Source of the DNA: Alloprevotella tannerae
Lineage (GTDB): Bacteria; Bacteroidota; Bacteroidia; Bacteroidales; Bacteroidaceae
DNA: 28,281 nt
Direction of reading: 5' to 3'
Assembly: GCA_015259125.1 (NCBI GenBank)
Contig: JABZGR010000026.1
Coordinates: 1-28,281, forward strand
Part shown: in pieces, positions 8,568-16,434 of the stretch
How the letters are laid out: the number at the start of each line of letters is the position of its first letter
Numbering within the stretch: position 1 is the first letter of the stretch
Made by a program: the position numbers and the translations under genes
Notes under the pieces: model-generated
Told to the model about the DNA's origin: nothing
The model's input: the letters and a program-made list of their open reading frames with translations, nothing else
The model's database searches: none

Positions 8568-9272
8568 ATGAGACGTTTGTTGTCGGCCCTTTTGGGCTGC
8601 TTTTTCGCCCTCTTTGCGCTGTCGGTTCAAGCTGATGACGCCAATCCTTCGGCTATGCCGAAAATGCGTGCGACGTATGGCGAGACAATCGGCGAAGAAC
8701 TTTCAGAATACATAGGCAATGCGCCGATGACGGCTGAGTTTACGGCCAATCCGCAGACAATCGGCAATTATACGCCGCTCTATGAATGGCGCTTTACAAA
8801 GGTGGGCGAATCAAAACCTTTCCTCTTGCGCCACGAGGAGAATACGACTTACGTCTTTCGCGAGAGCGGTGCATTTACCGTCAGCCTTTTGATTAGTTTT
8901 GTACAAGGCACGGACACCATAGAATATAGTATGGATGAGCCGTTTAAGATTACAATTTCCGAATCTCGATTGGAAGTGCCTAATGCTTTTACGCCCAATG
9001 GTGACGGCATTAACGACATATTCAAAGTAAAGGACGGCTACCAGAGCATCGTCTCTTTTCGGGCTGTCATCTTCGATCGCTGGGGTAAGAAACTCTATGA
9101 ATGGACTGACCTCAAGGGAGGTTGGGACGGCCGCGCCGGAGGAAGCAATGCGCCCGATGGCGCCTATTACCTCAACCTGCAAGCCAAAGGAGCAGACGGA
9201 CGCAATTATAACATAAAGAAAACGATCAATCTGCTGCGCGGCTTTGAGGAAGGCTCTTCGGTAGCACCATAA
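8568..9272 (+). CDS. Small T9SS type B-sorted (gliding-motility C-terminal domain) protein
   Basis: A 234-residue secreted protein. The start at 8568 is preferred because it begins a clear signal peptide (MRRLLSALLGCFFALFALSV, cleavage near VQA-DD) just after a promoter. The frame stays open back to 8343, but that extension is coded across the promoter. A PKD-like domain (about residues 55-140) precedes a C-terminal gliding-motility-associated domain: VPNAFTPNGDGINDIFKVKD, then FDRWGKKLYE, GWDGR and APDGAYY. This is the type B T9SS sorting signal (TIGR04131-like). Export by T9SS across the outer membrane is inferred. The architecture recalls the short P. gingivalis type B protein PorA, implicated in PorXY-SigP signalling, but orthology is not shown. 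uvrA begins 7 bp downstream. Confidence 0.88.
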   Translation: MRRLLSALLGCFFALFALSVQADDANPSAMPKMRATYGETIGEELSEYIGNAPMTAEFTANPQTIGNYTPLYEWRFTKVGESKPFLLRHEENTTYVFRESGAFTVSLLISFVQGTDTIEYSMDEPFKITISESRLEVPNAFTPNGDGINDIFKVKDGYQSIVSFRAVIFDRWGKKLYEWTDLKGGWDGRAGGSNAPDGAYYLNLQAKGADGRNYNIKKTINLLRGFEEGSSVAP

Positions 9273-9279
9273 ACTATAC

Positions 9280-12111
9280 ATGTCTACAGACGCTGAACAA
9301 TATATCGATGTACTTGGAGCGCGCGTACACAACTTGAAGAATGTGGACGTACGCTTGCCGCGCCACAGCCTGACGGTAATTACCGGTTTGAGTGGAAGCG
9401 GAAAGAGTTCGTTGGCCTTTGATACACTTTATGCCGAAGGTCAACGGCGCTATATCGAGACGTTTTCAGCCTACGCTCGCGGTTTCTTGGACAATCTTGA
9501 GCGCCCCGACGTCGACAAGATAACGGGCCTCAGTCCGGTAATCAGCATTGAGCAAAAGACAACCAACAAAAATCCGCGCTCAACCGTAGGTACCGTGACG
9601 GAAATCTACGATTTTCTTCGCCTTTTGTATGCTCGCGCTGCCGATGCCTACTCGTATTTGTCGGGCGAACTGATGGTGAAGTATTCTGAAGAGAAGATTA
9701 CTTCGCTTATTTTAGAGCAATATGAAGGCAAAAAAGTGCTTTTGCTCGCGCCGCTTGTACGGCAGCGTAAAGGACATTACAAAGAACTCTTTGAAACTGT
9801 ACGTAGAAAAGGCTTTTTGACCGTCCGCGTCGACGGCGAACTGCGCGAGGCGGTTAGCGGAATGAAACTCGATCGCTATCGTACGCACGACATAGAAGTC
9901 GTCGTAGACAAATTGGTCGTTCAAGCCAAAGACGAGAAGCGCTTGGCACACGGTGTGCACAAAACCTTAGAGCAAGGCCACGGCTTGATGATGCTCTTTG
10001 ATGTTGCGGCCGATCAAACACGTTATTACAGCAAGCGCTTGATGGACCCTGTCGGCGGTTTGTCGTACAGAGAGCCGGCACCCAACAACTTTTCTTTTAA
10101 TTCTACGGAAGGCGCCTGCCCTAAATGTAAGGGTTTGGGCTATGTCAGCGTGATAGACCGCGAAAAAGTTATTCCTGACCCCACGCTTTCCATCCGAAAG
10201 GGCGCTCTGGCGCCTTTAGGCGCTTATCGCAGCACGCTCATCTTTGCGGAGATTGAGGCTATTTTAGTTCCATTCGGCTGCGATCTTAAGACGCCTTTTA
10301 AAGATATTCCGGAAGAAGCCGTTGATATGATCTTCAACGGCACAACCGAACGCTTACACATTCCCGCCGCAGCAATGCATACGACGGAGGACTTCATCGT
10401 AAGCTACGACGGCCTTGCGAAATATATCAACCAGATGGCGGATAGCGAGATGACAGCAGCTTCGCAGCGATGGGCTGAGCAATTCTCCCGTACGGCGGTT
10501 TGCCCTGAATGTCACGGCAAACGCTTAAATCGCGAAGCGCTCTCTTATCGCTTGGACGGCCACTCTATCGCCGACTTTGCGGAGATGGACATTAGCGAAC
10601 TTTACACTTGTCTCTCCGATCTTGAAGCGCGACTCGATAAGCAGCGCGCCGCCATTGCCCACGAAATTTTGAAAGAATTGCGCACCCGCCTCAAGTTTTT
10701 GTTAGACGTAGGTTTGGATTATCTCTCCCTTTCGCGCGCCACGATGAGTCTTTCGGGCGGCGAAAGTCAGCGCATACGCTTGGCCACGCAAATCGGCTCA
10801 CAGTTGGTCAACGTACTATATATATTAGATGAGCCAAGCATAGGCTTGCACCAGCGCGATAATGTCCGTCTGATTCAGTCGCTCAAGAATTTGCGCGATA
10901 TAGGCAACACGGTCATCGTCGTAGAGCACGACAAAGATATGATGCTGGCGGCCGACTACATTATAGATATGGGTCCGCACGCCGGGCGCTTGGGCGGCGA
11001 AGTTGTTTTTCAAGGAAAGCCAACCACTATGCTGGCTTGTCATACACTGACGGCCGACTATCTGAACGGCGAGCGGGAGATTGCCATTCCTCAGACTCGC
11101 CGCAAAGGCAACGGGCATAAGCTCCGCCTTATCGGGGCTAAGGGCAATAACCTTAAAAGCGCAAATGTGACGATCCCACTCGGCACATTCGTCTGCGTGA
11201 CGGGCGTTTCAGGCAGCGGCAAGTCTACGTTGATCAACGACACGCTACTCCCCATTCTTTCGCAACACTTTTATCGCTCCCTGCGCGCACCGTTAGCTTA
11301 CGGCAAACTCGAAGGAATCGAGCAGGTCGACAAGGTCGTAGCCGTCGATCAAAGTCCTTTGGGGCGCACGCCGCGTTCCAATCCGGCCACCTATACGGGC
11401 GTCTTTTCAGACATCCGCAATCTCTTTGTCGAATTGCCCGAAGCCAAGATGCGCGGTTATAAGCCCGGACGCTTTTCTTTCAATGTCAAGGGCGGCCGCT
11501 GCGAAGTATGCAAGGGAAATGGCTACAAGACCATCGAGATGAACTTCCTGCCCGACGTCTACGTCCCCTGCGAAGCCTGCCACGGCAAGCGTTATAATCG
11601 AGAGACCTTAGAGGTGCGCTTTAAGGGTAAGAGCATCGCCGACGTACTTAATATGACGGTCAACAACGCCGTTGAGTTTTTCGAGAACGTCCCCACTATT
11701 CTGCATAAGATCAAAGTATTGCAAGACGTGGGCTTGGGCTATCTCAAATTAGGACAAAGCAGCACGACGCTTTCAGGCGGCGAGAGTCAGCGCGTAAAAC
11801 TGGCTACCGAACTGGCGAAGCGAGATACGGGCAACACAATATATATATTAGATGAGCCGACTACGGGCCTGCACTTCGAGGATATACGCATCCTGCTCGG
11901 CGTCTTAAATCGGTTGGTGGAAAAAGGCAACACCGTTATTGTCATTGAGCACAATTTAGACGTGATCAAATCTGCCGACTACCTCATCGATATGGGCCCT
12001 GAAGGCGGCCGAGGCGGCGGCAAAGTAGTAGCCGCAGGCACGCCCGAGCAAGTAGTTAGCAAGGGTTTAGGCTATACCGCCCGATATTTAAAAGAAGAAT
12101 TGCACCGATGA
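9280..12111 (+). CDS. uvrA: Excinuclease ABC subunit A
   Basis: UvrA is the damage-recognition ATPase of nucleotide excision repair; it dimerises and loads UvrB at distorted DNA. At 943 residues it is full length. Both ABC modules are intact: Walker A GLSGSGKSS (36-44) and GVSGSGKST (642-650), signatures LSGGESQR starting at 491 and 831, and Walker B segments ILDEPSIGLH and ILDEPTTGLH. Zinc-binding cysteine pairs are at 280/283 with 408/411, and at 741/744 with 764/767. The start at 9280 is 7 bp after the upstream stop, and the stop overlaps the ybaK start by four bases (ATGA), so the three genes are probably one transcript. No LexA-like box was recognised in front of it. Confidence 0.98.
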   Translation: MSTDAEQYIDVLGARVHNLKNVDVRLPRHSLTVITGLSGSGKSSLAFDTLYAEGQRRYIETFSAYARGFLDNLERPDVDKITGLSPVISIEQKTTNKNPRSTVGTVTEIYDFLRLLYARAADAYSYLSGELMVKYSEEKITSLILEQYEGKKVLLLAPLVRQRKGHYKELFETVRRKGFLTVRVDGELREAVSGMKLDRYRTHDIEVVVDKLVVQAKDEKRLAHGVHKTLEQGHGLMMLFDVAADQTRYYSKRLMDPVGGLSYREPAPNNFSFNSTEGACPKCKGLGYVSVIDREKVIPDPTLSIRKGALAPLGAYRSTLIFAEIEAILVPFGCDLKTPFKDIPEEAVDMIFNGTTERLHIPAAAMHTTEDFIVSYDGLAKYINQMADSEMTAASQRWAEQFSRTAVCPECHGKRLNREALSYRLDGHSIADFAEMDISELYTCLSDLEARLDKQRAAIAHEILKELRTRLKFLLDVGLDYLSLSRATMSLSGGESQRIRLATQIGSQLVNVLYILDEPSIGLHQRDNVRLIQSLKNLRDIGNTVIVVEHDKDMMLAADYIIDMGPHAGRLGGEVVFQGKPTTMLACHTLTADYLNGEREIAIPQTRRKGNGHKLRLIGAKGNNLKSANVTIPLGTFVCVTGVSGSGKSTLINDTLLPILSQHFYRSLRAPLAYGKLEGIEQVDKVVAVDQSPLGRTPRSNPATYTGVFSDIRNLFVELPEAKMRGYKPGRFSFNVKGGRCEVCKGNGYKTIEMNFLPDVYVPCEACHGKRYNRETLEVRFKGKSIADVLNMTVNNAVEFFENVPTILHKIKVLQDVGLGYLKLGQSSTTLSGGESQRVKLATELAKRDTGNTIYILDEPTTGLHFEDIRILLGVLNRLVEKGNTVIVIEHNLDVIKSADYLIDMGPEGGRGGGKVVAAGTPEQVVSKGLGYTARYLKEELHR

Positions 12112-12602
12112 GTAAAGAGAAGAAAACCAACGCTGCCCGCCTACTCGACCGCGAAGGCGTCAGCTACGAACTGATTCCCTACCTCGTCGATGAGCACGAC
12201 CTAAGCGCCGCCCACGTAGCCGCCTCTTTAGGTGAAGACGTCAAGAGCGTCTTTAAGACCATCGTCTTGCGCGGCGATAAGCAAGGCTGCCTCGTCTGCG
12301 TTGTGCCCGGCGATAGCGAAGTAGATCTAAAGCGAGCAGCCAAGGCGAGTGGCAATAAAAAGGTTGAACCCCTTCCACTCAAAGAATTGCTCCCCCTCAC
12401 GGGCTACATTCGCGGCGGCTGTTCCCCGATCGGTATGAAGAAGCACTTCCCGACTTATTTTGATGCGTCGGCTGAGGGGCAACCTTTCATTTATGTCAGT
12501 GCCGGCGTACGCGGCTTGCAACTCAAAGTGGCACCGGCCGATTTGCTGCGCTGCTGTGCGGCTGTCTACGCCCCATTAACACCCGATGAGTACGACTTAT
12601 AA
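12108..12602 (+). CDS. ybaK: Cys-tRNA(Pro)/Cys-tRNA(Cys) deacylase YbaK
   Basis: A 164-residue YbaK/EbsC-type trans-editing protein. It hydrolyses Cys-tRNA(Pro) formed by prolyl-tRNA synthetase, in the cytoplasm. The family landmarks are present: SVFKTIVL with the catalytic-type lysine K50, VVPGDSEVDLK (66-75) and the GYIRGGCSPIGMKK block (99-112). The length matches the E. coli enzyme. It is translationally coupled to uvrA by an ATGA overlap. There is no evident functional link with excision repair; sharing a promoter is the likely relationship. Confidence 0.95.
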   Translation: MSKEKKTNAARLLDREGVSYELIPYLVDEHDLSAAHVAASLGEDVKSVFKTIVLRGDKQGCLVCVVPGDSEVDLKRAAKASGNKKVEPLPLKELLPLTGYIRGGCSPIGMKKHFPTYFDASAEGQPFIYVSAGVRGLQLKVAPADLLRCCAAVYAPLTPDEYDL

Positions 12603-12657
12603 ACAAGTAAATTATATACATTAATCCAAGTACTAATAACTCCTTAATTACACAATT

Positions 12658-14181
12658 ATGTTCGAAGGACAACCCAAAGGGCTTTACGCCCTTGCGCTTG
12701 CCAACACCGGCGAACGCTTCGGCTACTACACGATGATAGCCGTATTTGCGCTTTTCTTGCGAGCGAATTTTGGTTTTGAACCCGGCACGGCCGGCATGAT
12801 CTACAGCAGTTTCTTAGGCTTAGTCTATTTTCTGCCCTTGATCGGCGGCTATATGGCCGACAAATTCGGCTACGGCAAGATGGTTACGATCGGTATTCTC
12901 ATCATGTTTGGTGGTTACCTCCTGCTTTCCGTACCCTTAGGTAGCGGCACCGTAGCAATGATTGCTATGCTCGCAGCCCTGATCTTCATCAGTCTTGGTA
13001 CGGGTCTCTTCAAAGGCAACTTGCAGGTAATGGTCGGCAATCTTTACGACAGTCCGGAATATGCCGGCAAGCGCGATTCTGCCTTTTCCATCTTCTATAT
13101 GGCGATCAACATCGGCGCCCTCTTCGCTCCGACAGCCGCTGTGCGCATTAAAGAGTGGGCAGAGTCGATCGGTTATCACGAAAACGACGCTTACCACTTC
13201 TCCTTTGCCGTAGCTTGCGCCTCTTTGATTCTTTCAATGGCTATCTACTACGGTTTCCGCTCCTCTTTCCGCCACGTAGAAGGTTCGACAGGCACAAAGA
13301 AGTCAGCCGACGATAAGGCAGAAGCACCCGTGCAGGAGATTTCAGCCAAGGAGACGAAAGATCGCATCATCGCCCTTTGTCTCGTCTTTGCCGTAGTGAT
13401 CTTCTTCTGGATGGCTTTCCACCAAAACGGTTTGACACTCACATATTTTGCAAATGAGTTCGTACAAAAGACGGCTACCGGCGTACAGAGCATGGCCTTC
13501 GATGTGATCAACCTCTTTATGATTATTATCATTATCTACGCCGCATTCTCTCTCGTGCAGGGTAAGACGGGCAAATCCAAACTCATCTCCGGACTCGCTA
13601 TCATCGCCGCTTTAGCTGTGATCGGCTATAAGTATATGAACCTCGAAGGCACGGTAGAAGTCAGTGCCCCGATCTTCCAGCAGTTCAACCCCTTCTATGT
13701 CGTAGCCCTCACGCCCGTAAGTATGGCGATCTTCGCTTACCTCGGCCGCACCGGCAAGGAACCGAGCGCGCCCCGCAAGATTGCCTACGGTATGCTCGTG
13801 GCAGGTGCAGCCTACATCCTCATGGTTTTGGCTTCACAAGGTTTGAATACGCCTGCTCAGCAGGCAGTAGCCGGCGCTAATGCTACCTATACATCGCCCA
13901 ACTGGCTCATCGGTACTTACCTCGTCCTCACTTTCGGCGAACTCCTACTCTCTCCGATGGGTATCAGCTTTGTCAGCAAGGTAGCGCCGCCTAAATATAA
14001 AGGTTTGATGATGGGTGGTTGGTTCGTAGCTACGGCTATCGGTAACTTCCTCGTCAGCGTCGGTGGTTACCTCTGGGGCAACCTCCCGCTCTGGTCTGTT
14101 TGGGCCGTCTTCATCGGTCTCTGCCTCCTCTCTGCCCTCTTCATGTTTACAATCATGAAGCGCTTGGAGCGCGTAAGCTAA
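12658..14181 (+). CDS. POT/PTR family proton-coupled peptide transporter
   Basis: A 507-residue inner-membrane protein of the major facilitator superfamily, most similar in pattern to di-/tripeptide:H+ symporters of the POT family. Evidence is ANTGERFGYYTM in the first helix, GGYMADKFGYGK after the second and GTGLFKGNLQVMVGNLY in the fourth, with about 14 hydrophobic segments overall. A charged cytoplasmic linker lies at about 205-235. The family motif is ExxERFxYY; here the first Glu position is Asn (NTGERFGYY), while the second Glu and Arg are kept. A 55-bp AT-rich gap separates it from ybaK, and no confident promoter box was seen there. It ends in a strong terminator facing the convergent LysR gene. 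The peptide substrate is inferred from family only. Confidence 0.9.
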   Translation: MFEGQPKGLYALALANTGERFGYYTMIAVFALFLRANFGFEPGTAGMIYSSFLGLVYFLPLIGGYMADKFGYGKMVTIGILIMFGGYLLLSVPLGSGTVAMIAMLAALIFISLGTGLFKGNLQVMVGNLYDSPEYAGKRDSAFSIFYMAINIGALFAPTAAVRIKEWAESIGYHENDAYHFSFAVACASLILSMAIYYGFRSSFRHVEGSTGTKKSADDKAEAPVQEISAKETKDRIIALCLVFAVVIFFWMAFHQNGLTLTYFANEFVQKTATGVQSMAFDVINLFMIIIIIYAAFSLVQGKTGKSKLISGLAIIAALAVIGYKYMNLEGTVEVSAPIFQQFNPFYVVALTPVSMAIFAYLGRTGKEPSAPRKIAYGMLVAGAAYILMVLASQGLNTPAQQAVAGANATYTSPNWLIGTYLVLTFGELLLSPMGISFVSKVAPPKYKGLMMGGWFVATAIGNFLVSVGGYLWGNLPLWSVWAVFIGLCLLSALFMFTIMKRLERVS

Positions 14182-14196
14182 TCAGGCATTTTAACT

Positions 14197-14229
14197 TCAA
14201 AAGCGCAAGGCTTCGCCTTTCGCTTTTGA
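14197..14229. terminator. Hairpin downstream of the peptide transporter gene
   Basis: tcaaaagcg (14197-14205) and cgcttttga (14221-14229) are exact complements, with aagg/cctt pairing inside. No T-run follows, so it probably protects the 3' end or assists the stronger hairpin next to it. Confidence 0.55.
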
Positions 14230-14235
14230 GAATAC

Positions 14236-14280
14236 AAACGATGCGCATTTCTCGCGGGAAATGCGCATCGTTTACTTTTT
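14236..14280 (+). terminator. Terminator between convergent transporter and LysR genes
   Basis: A perfect 16-bp stem, 14236-14251 with 14258-14273, and a six-base loop (tcgcgg), followed by acttttt. It may also act for the minus-strand regulator, although the T-run is better on the plus strand. Confidence 0.85.
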
Positions 14281-14317
14281 GGGTGGGCTAATAAACAGCC
14301 CGACGTGGGCAATGAAC

Positions 14318-15217
14318 CTACATACTATTTACCATTTCTTGCAGGTCGTTCTGCTGCCGCAGCAGTTGCAAAAACTCTTTGGCTGCATACTTCTCATAAG
14401 CGCCCTCGAGTGTATGTATACAACCGATCATTTCATTTTCAGGCAGATCAATCGGAATAGCCACCACCTCTTGATGCCCCTTTACCGTCGAGGCCGACAG
14501 TACGGAAACCAACCGACTGCGCCCCACTAAATCAAGGAGCATATGGACCACATTGAGCTGAAAGCGCACATTAAAATGCAAATCCGATTTTTCGGCAAAA
14601 CGATTAAAGAAGTTGCGCGCTTGCAAGCCGTTCGTCGGCAGCGCCAAATCACATTGTGCCAACTCCTTTAACGTGACGCTTTTCTGTCCGGCAAGCGGAT
14701 GGTCCACAGCCGTAATGGCCGCAAGTTGTGTACGAAAAAGTTCTCTACTTTTAATGGATGGTAGCGCATGCAAGGGCTTGTAAGAAAGCACAAAGTCGAC
14801 TTGTCGTTTTTGCAAATCCTCCAGCAAATCTTCCATACGCTTATAAAAGATATTCAGGCGAATGGCCGGAAAGCGTCGCATAAAGGTCAGCACCGTCTCC
14901 GTCATAATCGGGTGAAACGAATACGTGACTCCCACATTCAGCACGCCGGTCTTAAGATGTTGTAGATCTCGAATATACAGTTTACTCGTTTCTGCATCAT
15001 CAATAGTACGCCGCGCATTGGGCAGAAATGCTTCACCCGGTTCTGTGAGCACAACCTCGTGACTATTGCATTCTAAGAGTCTTACGCCCAACTCCTCCTC
15101 CAGTTGTTTTATTTGCTGTGATAAGGTACTTTGTGTAATGCAAAGCGACTTGGCAGCCGTTGAAAAATTAAGTTGTTCGGCTACAGCTATAAAGTAGTGA
15201 AGTTGGCGTAGTTCCAT
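14318..15217 (-). CDS. LysR family transcriptional regulator
   Basis: A 299-residue LTTR. The N-terminal winged HTH is clear (MELRQLHYFIAVAEQLNFST, then AAKSLCITQSTLSQQIKQLE, about residues 1-60). A two-lobed periplasmic-binding-like effector domain follows, with the usual GVLNVGVTYSF opening at about 90. The start at 15217 is chosen because LTTRs normally begin at this MELRQL motif; an in-frame ATG at 15280 would add 21 residues of no recognised character. The effector is unknown. It lacks the conserved cysteine context of OxyR and is closer in pattern to the CynR/CbbR-like majority. Upstream on the same strand, 125 bp away, is a 41-codon gene with a promoter and palindrome, so the two may be co-transcribed. 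The gene converges on the peptide transporter. Confidence 0.9.
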   Translation of the reverse strand: MELRQLHYFIAVAEQLNFSTAAKSLCITQSTLSQQIKQLEEELGVRLLECNSHEVVLTEPGEAFLPNARRTIDDAETSKLYIRDLQHLKTGVLNVGVTYSFHPIMTETVLTFMRRFPAIRLNIFYKRMEDLLEDLQKRQVDFVLSYKPLHALPSIKSRELFRTQLAAITAVDHPLAGQKSVTLKELAQCDLALPTNGLQARNFFNRFAEKSDLHFNVRFQLNVVHMLLDLVGRSRLVSVLSASTVKGHQEVVAIPIDLPENEMIGCIHTLEGAYEKYAAKEFLQLLRQQNDLQEMVNSM

Positions 15218-15342
15218 GCGTTCTGTTATACTGAGCGCTGGAGCAACAGCGTGCCACTTAAGCATCGTTCTGCCGGCCACACTTACAGCCAGCCATCAAC
15301 GAGTACGCTACCCGCCCCTATGCGTCTGAGTTGAGTTTATAG

Positions 15343-15468
15343 TCAATCTTCGTCTTCGTAATCCTCATTTTTTGCAAGTTGGTCGGATTTGAAGCAATAA
15401 ACGGCGTCAAAGATAATAAATAGTACGACGACTGCCGCAATGATCATTCCAATTGTTTGATTAGTCAT
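15343..15468 (-). CDS. 41-residue single-pass membrane micro-protein
   Basis: A small ORF of ATG, 41 codons and TGA. The translation has a polar N-terminus (MTNQTIG), a strongly hydrophobic helix MIIAAVVVLFIIF (residues 8-20), a short DAVYCFK turn and a very acidic tail (NEDYEDED). A Bacteroidetes promoter box sits 27 bp upstream of the ATG. The promoter, the clean one-helix topology and the lack of competing frames support a real gene despite its size. No family was recognised. It precedes the LysR gene by 125 bp on the same strand, so it could be a regulator partner, a leader peptide or an independent inner-membrane protein. Confidence 0.6.
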   Translation of the reverse strand: MTNQTIGMIIAAVVVLFIIFDAVYCFKSDQLAKNEDYEDED

Positions 15469-15495
15469 AATTCTACTTGTTTTGAGTTAACGCTG

Positions 15496-15526
15496 CAAAA
15501 GTAGCCTTACGCCCAACGCTCCACAA
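15496..15526 (-). promoter_or_regulatory. Promoter of the 41-residue micro-protein gene
   Basis: On the minus strand TACTTTTG (15503-15496) matches TAnnTTTG. A partial -33 box, TTG (15526-15524), lies 20 bp upstream. The predicted transcript start is near 15490. Confidence 0.6.
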
Positions 15527-15546
15527 GGATTGACAACGGATTGTTT

Positions 15547-15561
15547 CGATAGTAGCTATCG
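15547..15561. promoter_or_regulatory. Palindrome CGATAG-tag-CTATCG, candidate operator
   Basis: A perfect 6-bp dyad with a 3-bp spacer. Its centre is about 64 bp upstream of the predicted micro-protein transcript start, where LysR-type regulators usually place their recognition site. Binding by the adjacent LysR protein is an inference. Confidence 0.4.
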
Positions 15562-15753
15562 TAAAAATCAATACAAAGTTACATATACTACTATTTACAA
15601 TCAAGAATTACAAGCCATATTGCCTCGAAAATAGTTAAAAATCAATCTCTAAACTGCCACTTTTAAATTTTCACTTTTCGGGCGCCCATAGTCTATTGGT
15701 CAATCTCATTTTTCCACAGAAAAAAGCAAACAGCGGTGTTAACTCGCACTCAA
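15562..15753. other. AT-rich intergenic stretch
   Basis: About 190 bases between the operator-like palindrome and the REP-like repeat cluster. No ORF, promoter or hairpin that I would defend was seen. Confidence 0.5.
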
Positions 15754-15832
15754 CAAGCCCTTAGGCTTGGTCTTTGAAAGTTATTATAGGCGTACATTGG
15801 CGGATTTTGAAAGACCAACCCTATGGGGTTGG
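15754..15832. repeat. Inverted pair of REP-like palindromes
   Basis: Palindrome 1 (15754-15770, caagcc-ctta-ggcttg) is followed by GGTCTTT. Palindrome 2 (15815-15832, ccaaccc-tatg-gggttgg) is preceded by AAAGACC, the complement of that tail. The two therefore face each other across about 45 bp, as REP elements do in a BIME. Confidence 0.7.
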
Positions 15833-15840
15833 CATTAGCG

Positions 15841-15911
15841 CTACTTGCTGATGCAGCGTTGACGCTTTGCGTCAACACTGCCCTGCCAAAAGACTAACCC
15901 CGATGGGGTTA
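15841..15911 (-). repeat. REP-like unit, inverse orientation
   Basis: It contains palindrome taacccc-gat-ggggtta (15895-15911) and a second dyad, ttgacgc-ttt-gcgtcaa (15859-15875). Read on the minus strand, the order of tail, GGCAGGGCAG and GCAAAGCG parallels the direct-repeat units at 16009-16314. Confidence 0.65.
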
Positions 15912-16008
15912 TTTGTAGACGACAATGCGCGAGAATTGGGTAATAATAGGCGGAAGCAATCACCCGAATATTAAATAACGAACGCAATATTATTATAACC
16001 CTAACCGA

Positions 16009-16144
16009 CAAAGCCCACACCCACACCGCAAGCCCTTAGGCTTGGTCTTTTGGTAGGGCAGGCGTTGGAGCAAAGCGACAACCCTGCCATAATCCGCCGC
16101 ACGCGGCAACCCCTCAGGGTTGGTCTTCCTAAACATCCGCATAT
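16009..16144 (+). repeat. REP-like direct repeat, copy A
   Basis: About 136 bp, nearly identical to copy B at 16177. It carries palindromes caagcc-ctta-ggcttg (16029-16044) and caaccc-ctca-gggttg (16107-16122), each followed by a GGTCTT tail, around a core with TAGGGCAGGCGTTGGAG and ACAACCCTGCCATAATCCG. Confidence 0.8.
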
Positions 16145-16176
16145 AGCCGTTTGTATATGCTGATAAATCACACCAC

Positions 16177-16314
16177 CAAAGCCCACTCCCGCACCACAAG
16201 CCCTTAGGCTTGGTCTTTTGGTAGGGCAGGCGTTGGAGCGAAGCGACAACCCTGCCATAATCCGCCGCGAAGGTGCAACCCCTTAGGGTTGGTCTTTCAA
16301 AATCGTCCGCATAT
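16177..16314 (+). repeat. REP-like direct repeat, copy B
   Basis: Second copy, offset 168 bp from copy A, with palindromes at 16197-16212 and 16276-16291. The second palindrome here has the more regular form caaccc-ctta-gggttg. Minus-strand open frames across both copies translate to the same repeated peptide and are by-products of the repeat. Confidence 0.8.
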
Positions 16315-16342
16315 CAGCTAATAGTCAAGCGTTTATCGCGCA

Positions 16343-16374
16343 TTTGGCCGGTTCAGTAGAATTGCTTACCTTTG
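16343..16374 (+). promoter_or_regulatory. Promoter of the HU-related gene
   Basis: TTTG (16343-16346), a 20-bp spacer and TACCTTTG (16367-16374) match the Bacteroidetes promoter exactly. The leader is about 55 nt. Confidence 0.8.
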
Positions 16375-16434
16375 CATACGCAAGGGCGAGGAGCGTCCTT
16401 GGTTATATTATTCACCAATTAAATCTATACCACA

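Noticed and set aside
14318..15217. OxyR assignment for the LysR-type regulator
   Set aside because: The HTH differs from Bacteroidetes OxyR and no redox cysteine pair in the OxyR context was seen; only the family is called.
15993..16258. Minus-strand frames with repeated PTKRPSLRACG-like peptides
   Set aside because: The peptide repeat mirrors the DNA repeat exactly; the frames result from REP-like units, not protein selection.
15754..16314. CRISPR array as an explanation for the regularly spaced palindromes
   Set aside because: The units are ~136 bp with a 168-bp period, spacer lengths are irregular, orientations vary and no cas gene is nearby.
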